From Clostridiales bacterium (GTDB lineage Bacteria; Bacillota; Clostridia; TANB77; CAG-508): a stretch of 13,525 nucleotides of DNA. Below are positions 12,320 through 13,525 of this stretch, one piece after another; position 1 is the first letter of the stretch, and each line of letters starts with the position of its first letter. The notes beneath the pieces are model-generated. The model saw nothing but the letters and a program-made list of their open reading frames with translations. It was not told the DNA's origin and made no database searches. A program made the position numbers and the translations under genes. The stretch spans positions 1-13,525 of the forward strand of contig DQFO01000015.1 in assembly GCA_003525075.1 (NCBI GenBank). Direction: 5' to 3'.

Positions 12320-13471
12320 TCAGTTTGTTGCGGCCAGGCTTTCAACTTGTTGGGATTTGGTTACTGCATACTGTGCCATTCTCATTCGGTTCTGCTCGAA
12401 TACTTCGTCTACCATATGTGTATAGATTTTTGCGGTTACCGATATGTCAGAGTGCCCCATCCATTCTTTTGCCACATTGATTGGTACTCCGGCTGCTTGA
12501 CAATCGGTGCAGAAAGTGTGGCGCAGTAGGTATGGCTCGAAGTCGGGTGCTATGATTGAGTTCTTTACTTGATTGCGATATAGGTGAGCTCCATTTGCTA
12601 AGTCCATTTCTTTTACGAAGTTTTTCCAGCTTTGATAAAAGGCATTGTCATCCATTCGTGTGTGTTTTTCGTATTTTACGAATACATATTCGTTGTTGAG
12701 CCCTTTTGCTTTATGTTCCTTTAATGCATCTAAAAGTACAGGCGGAATAGGTATCTTTCGTCCTGTTCCTGCTTCCGTTTTGGATTTGCCGACTGTCAGA
12801 ATTGCGTTTTCAAAATCTATCCAATCCCACTTCATTCTTCGGATTTCTATCGGTCTAAGTCCGCAGCATAACATCGTAAGCACCATAGTTCCGGCATAGT
12901 GCTTTGGTATGGTTTCAAGTATCATTCGGCGTTCTTCATCAGTGATTGGTCTGTGCTTGTTCTCGTACACAGTCGGCAGGACGATGTCCTTTGCCACATT
13001 GGTTTTGATGAGTTCCTGCTTTTCAGCCTTTGTAAGTATACGCCTTAATACCATGCGCACCTTTGATGCGAATGCCTTACTCCATCCTGCATATTCGTTT
13101 ATGAATCTTTGGCAGTCATCCTCAGTCAAGTTGCATAACTTTATCGAACCGAGGTGTTCAATGATGTGGTTGTAGACGATGTTTTTGTACATGTATTTGT
13201 TTTTCTTCGTGCAGTTCGCTTTCTCGATGTTAAGGTGATACCAGTTGTCTGCATAGTCTTTTAATTTCATTTCGGAGAAGACACCGCCACTCTTTTTCTT
13301 TTCTTGGAGTTGATAATACTCCTTGACCATGTCATCAAGTTTCTTTCGGCAATCCTTTTCACTCGTCTTTGAACGAGCAGTCAATACATCGTATTTGCCA
13401 TCTTCATTTTTAATTCTTTTGGTCATTCGGTAGCCGATTTGGTTACCGTTTTTGTCGTATAATTCGTACAT
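12320..13471 (-). CDS. int: Tyrosine recombinase/integrase (Tn916-like)
   Basis: 383 residues. The N-terminal part (about 1-60) resembles an arm-binding domain, a SAM-like core-binding domain follows (about 65-165), and the catalytic domain is at about 175-370. Catalytic residues are Arg206 (CCGLRPIEI), Lys229 or Lys231 in the beta hairpin, Arg317 (YLLRHTFC), His340 (MGHSD) and the nucleophile Tyr350 (KIYTHM). The first position of the HxxR box is Tyr314, a variation known in other active integrases. The length matches integrases of Tn916-type elements. GGAGGT just before 13471 supports the start. A gene ending three bases upstream suggests an operon. The enzyme would insert and excise the element that probably extends to the right of the window. 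Confidence 0.95.
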   Translation of the reverse strand: MYELYDKNGNQIGYRMTKRIKNEDGKYDVLTARSKTSEKDCRKKLDDMVKEYYQLQEKKKSGGVFSEMKLKDYADNWYHLNIEKANCTKKNKYMYKNIVYNHIIEHLGSIKLCNLTEDDCQRFINEYAGWSKAFASKVRMVLRRILTKAEKQELIKTNVAKDIVLPTVYENKHRPITDEERRMILETIPKHYAGTMVLTMLCCGLRPIEIRRMKWDWIDFENAILTVGKSKTEAGTGRKIPIPPVLLDALKEHKAKGLNNEYVFVKYEKHTRMDDNAFYQSWKNFVKEMDLANGAHLYRNQVKNSIIAPDFEPYLLRHTFCTDCQAAGVPINVAKEWMGHSDISVTAKIYTHMVDEVFEQNRMRMAQYAVTKSQQVESLAATN

Positions 13472-13474
13472 AAT

Positions 13475-13525
13475 TTACCTCCGTATAGTAATTTCTTTGC
13501 CCTTTGGCAACACAAACACTACCAC
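13475..13525 (-). CDS. Partial CDS, C-terminal end of gene upstream of int
   Basis: A minus-strand frame enters from the right edge and ends at a TAA (13477-13475), with the last residues VVVFVLPKGKEITIRR. The int start codon begins three bases further on, and the int ribosome binding site overlaps the end. The close spacing suggests co-transcription with int. In Tn916-like elements this is often an excisionase or small DNA-binding gene, but 16 residues do not allow an identification. Confidence 0.45.
   Translation of the reverse strand: MVVFVLPKGKEITIRR

Noticed and set aside
12645..13175. Plus-strand frames of 84 and 88 codons opposite the integrase
   Set aside because: Antisense shadows of a clear recombinase gene, without ribosome binding sites.

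Overview
The window looks like accessory DNA of a low-GC, Gram-positive gut-type clostridium (Ruminococcus/Oscillospiraceae-like). The DNA is AT-rich, ribosome binding sites are strong AGGAG/GGAGG types, and the gene families are typical of Firmicutes: Abi_2, agrBD-type quorum sensing, LytTR and GHKL regulators, IS256 and a Tn916-like integrase. This placement is inference from the sequence alone.

Left part (1-3.3 kb). A gene running off the left edge is followed by a small winged-helix (HTH_36-like) regulator, both on the minus strand. The regulator has a near-consensus promoter and an intrinsic terminator in its own leader. A small hypothetical gene and an Abi_2 (AbiF/AbiD-type) abortive-infection gene follow on the plus strand. 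The abi gene is preceded by a structured leader of two hairpins; one arm can pair either inside its hairpin or with the abi ribosome binding site. Next come a tRNA-Gln(CTG) with two strong terminators, placed between two copies of a 145-bp direct repeat, and many copies of a TTTGAGAGAC decamer.

Middle (3.3-4.4 kb). A truncated, frameshifted IS256-family transposase pseudogene, two hairpins, and a near-perfect promoter that faces no gene.

Core system (4.4-12.2 kb). A minus-strand operon encodes a secreted ~100-residue cysteine-containing protein (putative bacteriocin or toxin), a 629-residue ABC permease whose exterior domain resembles the M1-peptidase N-terminal region but lacks the zinc site, an ABC ATPase, and a small permease. 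Divergent from it is a plus-strand operon: an unknown 173-residue protein, an AgrA-like LytTR response regulator and an AgrC-like GHKL sensor kinase. AgrB and an unannotated 39-residue AgrD pheromone precursor follow. Related motifs with 21-22 bp spacing lie in the divergent intergenic region, and one more copy lies in the agrB promoter. The simplest reading is a cell-density circuit: AgrB/AgrD make a cyclic peptide, the kinase and regulator sense it, and the regulator turns on its own operon, agrBD and the secreted protein with its transporter.

Right end (12.2-13.5 kb). A tyrosine recombinase of the Tn916 type points toward the agr locus and is preceded by the tail of another gene, so a mobile element probably extends to the right. 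A short gene-like tail and a terminator lie between agrD and the integrase and may mark the insertion junction.
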